Origin: JAPLJQ01 sp037143735
GTDB taxonomy: Bacteria; Desulfobacterota; Syntrophia; Syntrophales; UBA2185
Direction of reading: 5' to 3'
Length of the DNA stretch: 24,230 bases
NCBI GenBank assembly: GCA_037143735.1
Contig: JBAWYD010000024.1
Coordinates: 1-24,230 of the forward strand
A program made the position numbers and the translations under genes. Below, piece after piece: positions 24,109-24,230 of this stretch. How positions within the stretch are numbered: the first letter of the stretch is position 1; each line of letters begins with the position of its first letter. The notes below the pieces were generated by a model, which did no database searches, had not been told where the DNA came from, and saw only the letters and a list, made by a program, of their open reading frames with translations.

Positions 24109-24230
24109 GATTGGTCGAGTTTCAGGAGAAATTCAATAAAGCTCTCGATATCTGCATGAAGATGATTCGAGGATGAGTAAGGTAAAAGAACATGTTCAGC
24201 GCCCATCTGATCAATGATCCCTTCGGTGAC
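24042..24230 (-). CDS. 3' end of an unidentified protein, with a tail encoded by the repeat (partial)
   Basis: From the right edge the - strand is open for 62 codons and stops at TGA 24044-24042. The first 40 residues (MGAEHVLLPYSSSNHLHAD, then IESFIEFLLKLDQ) look like a genuine folded C-terminus, but I cannot assign the family. From about residue 41 the sequence is translation of the inverted repeat (FPRKRESS, then GFPLSRE), and the stop codon itself lies in the repeat. The natural C-terminus was probably near KLDQ. The gene would end about 240 bases before the ferredoxin gene, on the same strand. Confidence 0.6.
   Translation of the reverse strand, partial: VTEGIIDQMGAEHVLLPYSSSNHLHADIESFIEFLLKLDQSSFPRKRESSLSRPSGFPLSRE

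Overview
The window looks like chromosome from an anaerobic deltaproteobacterium (Desulfobacterota), most likely close to Syntrophus/Smithella. That placement is inference. It rests on mid-range base composition, an LPP20-like envelope protein with a Pro/Ala linker, a MutL of the endonuclease type, a four-subunit 2-oxoacid:ferredoxin oxidoreductase, a Methanosarcina-type (Cam) gamma carbonic anhydrase, and a remnant of a PAS sensor with an N-terminus of a kind I associate with Syntrophales. No rRNA, tRNA, CRISPR array or intact transposase was seen.

Positions 1-13036 are mostly housekeeping genes on the + strand. A partial gene end and an LPP20-like exported protein are closed by a clear terminator. 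Then follow mutL and miaA (DNA repair and tRNA modification), and a lipoprotein with TPR and S-layer-homology-like regions. A cofactor run comes next: valS, nadC, birA, coaX, coaE (tRNA charging, NAD, biotin ligation, CoA). After it come a gamma carbonic anhydrase and the queuosine pair queF plus a YhhQ-type precursor transporter.

Positions about 13040-16570 differ in character. A two-gene operon on the - strand encodes a FIST-domain sensor (NosP-like architecture) and a PAS-GGDEF diguanylate cyclase. It lies next to the broken 5' end of a PAS sensor gene and a long A+T-rich stretch with no convincing gene. I read this as an acquired and rearranged island.

Positions 16469-19525 (+ strand) hold a promoter-like site, a small unrecognised protein with a ribbon-helix-helix-like N-terminus, a large GAF-GAF-PP2C(SpoIIE)-HATPase protein, and a STAS anti-sigma-antagonist. 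Together they form a compact partner-switching module with phosphatase and predicted kinase in one chain. A metallo-beta-lactamase-fold hydrolase follows after a 407-base gap.

Positions 20721-23798 (- strand) are a tightly packed operon: ferredoxin, alpha, beta and gamma subunits of a 2-oxoacid:ferredoxin oxidoreductase, then a tandem ACT-domain protein. Upstream of its promoter lies a perfect 27-bp inverted repeat of the ATTCCC-N8-GGGAAT class. It sits inside the 3' end of a partial - strand gene entering from the right edge and supplies that gene's last codons and its stop.
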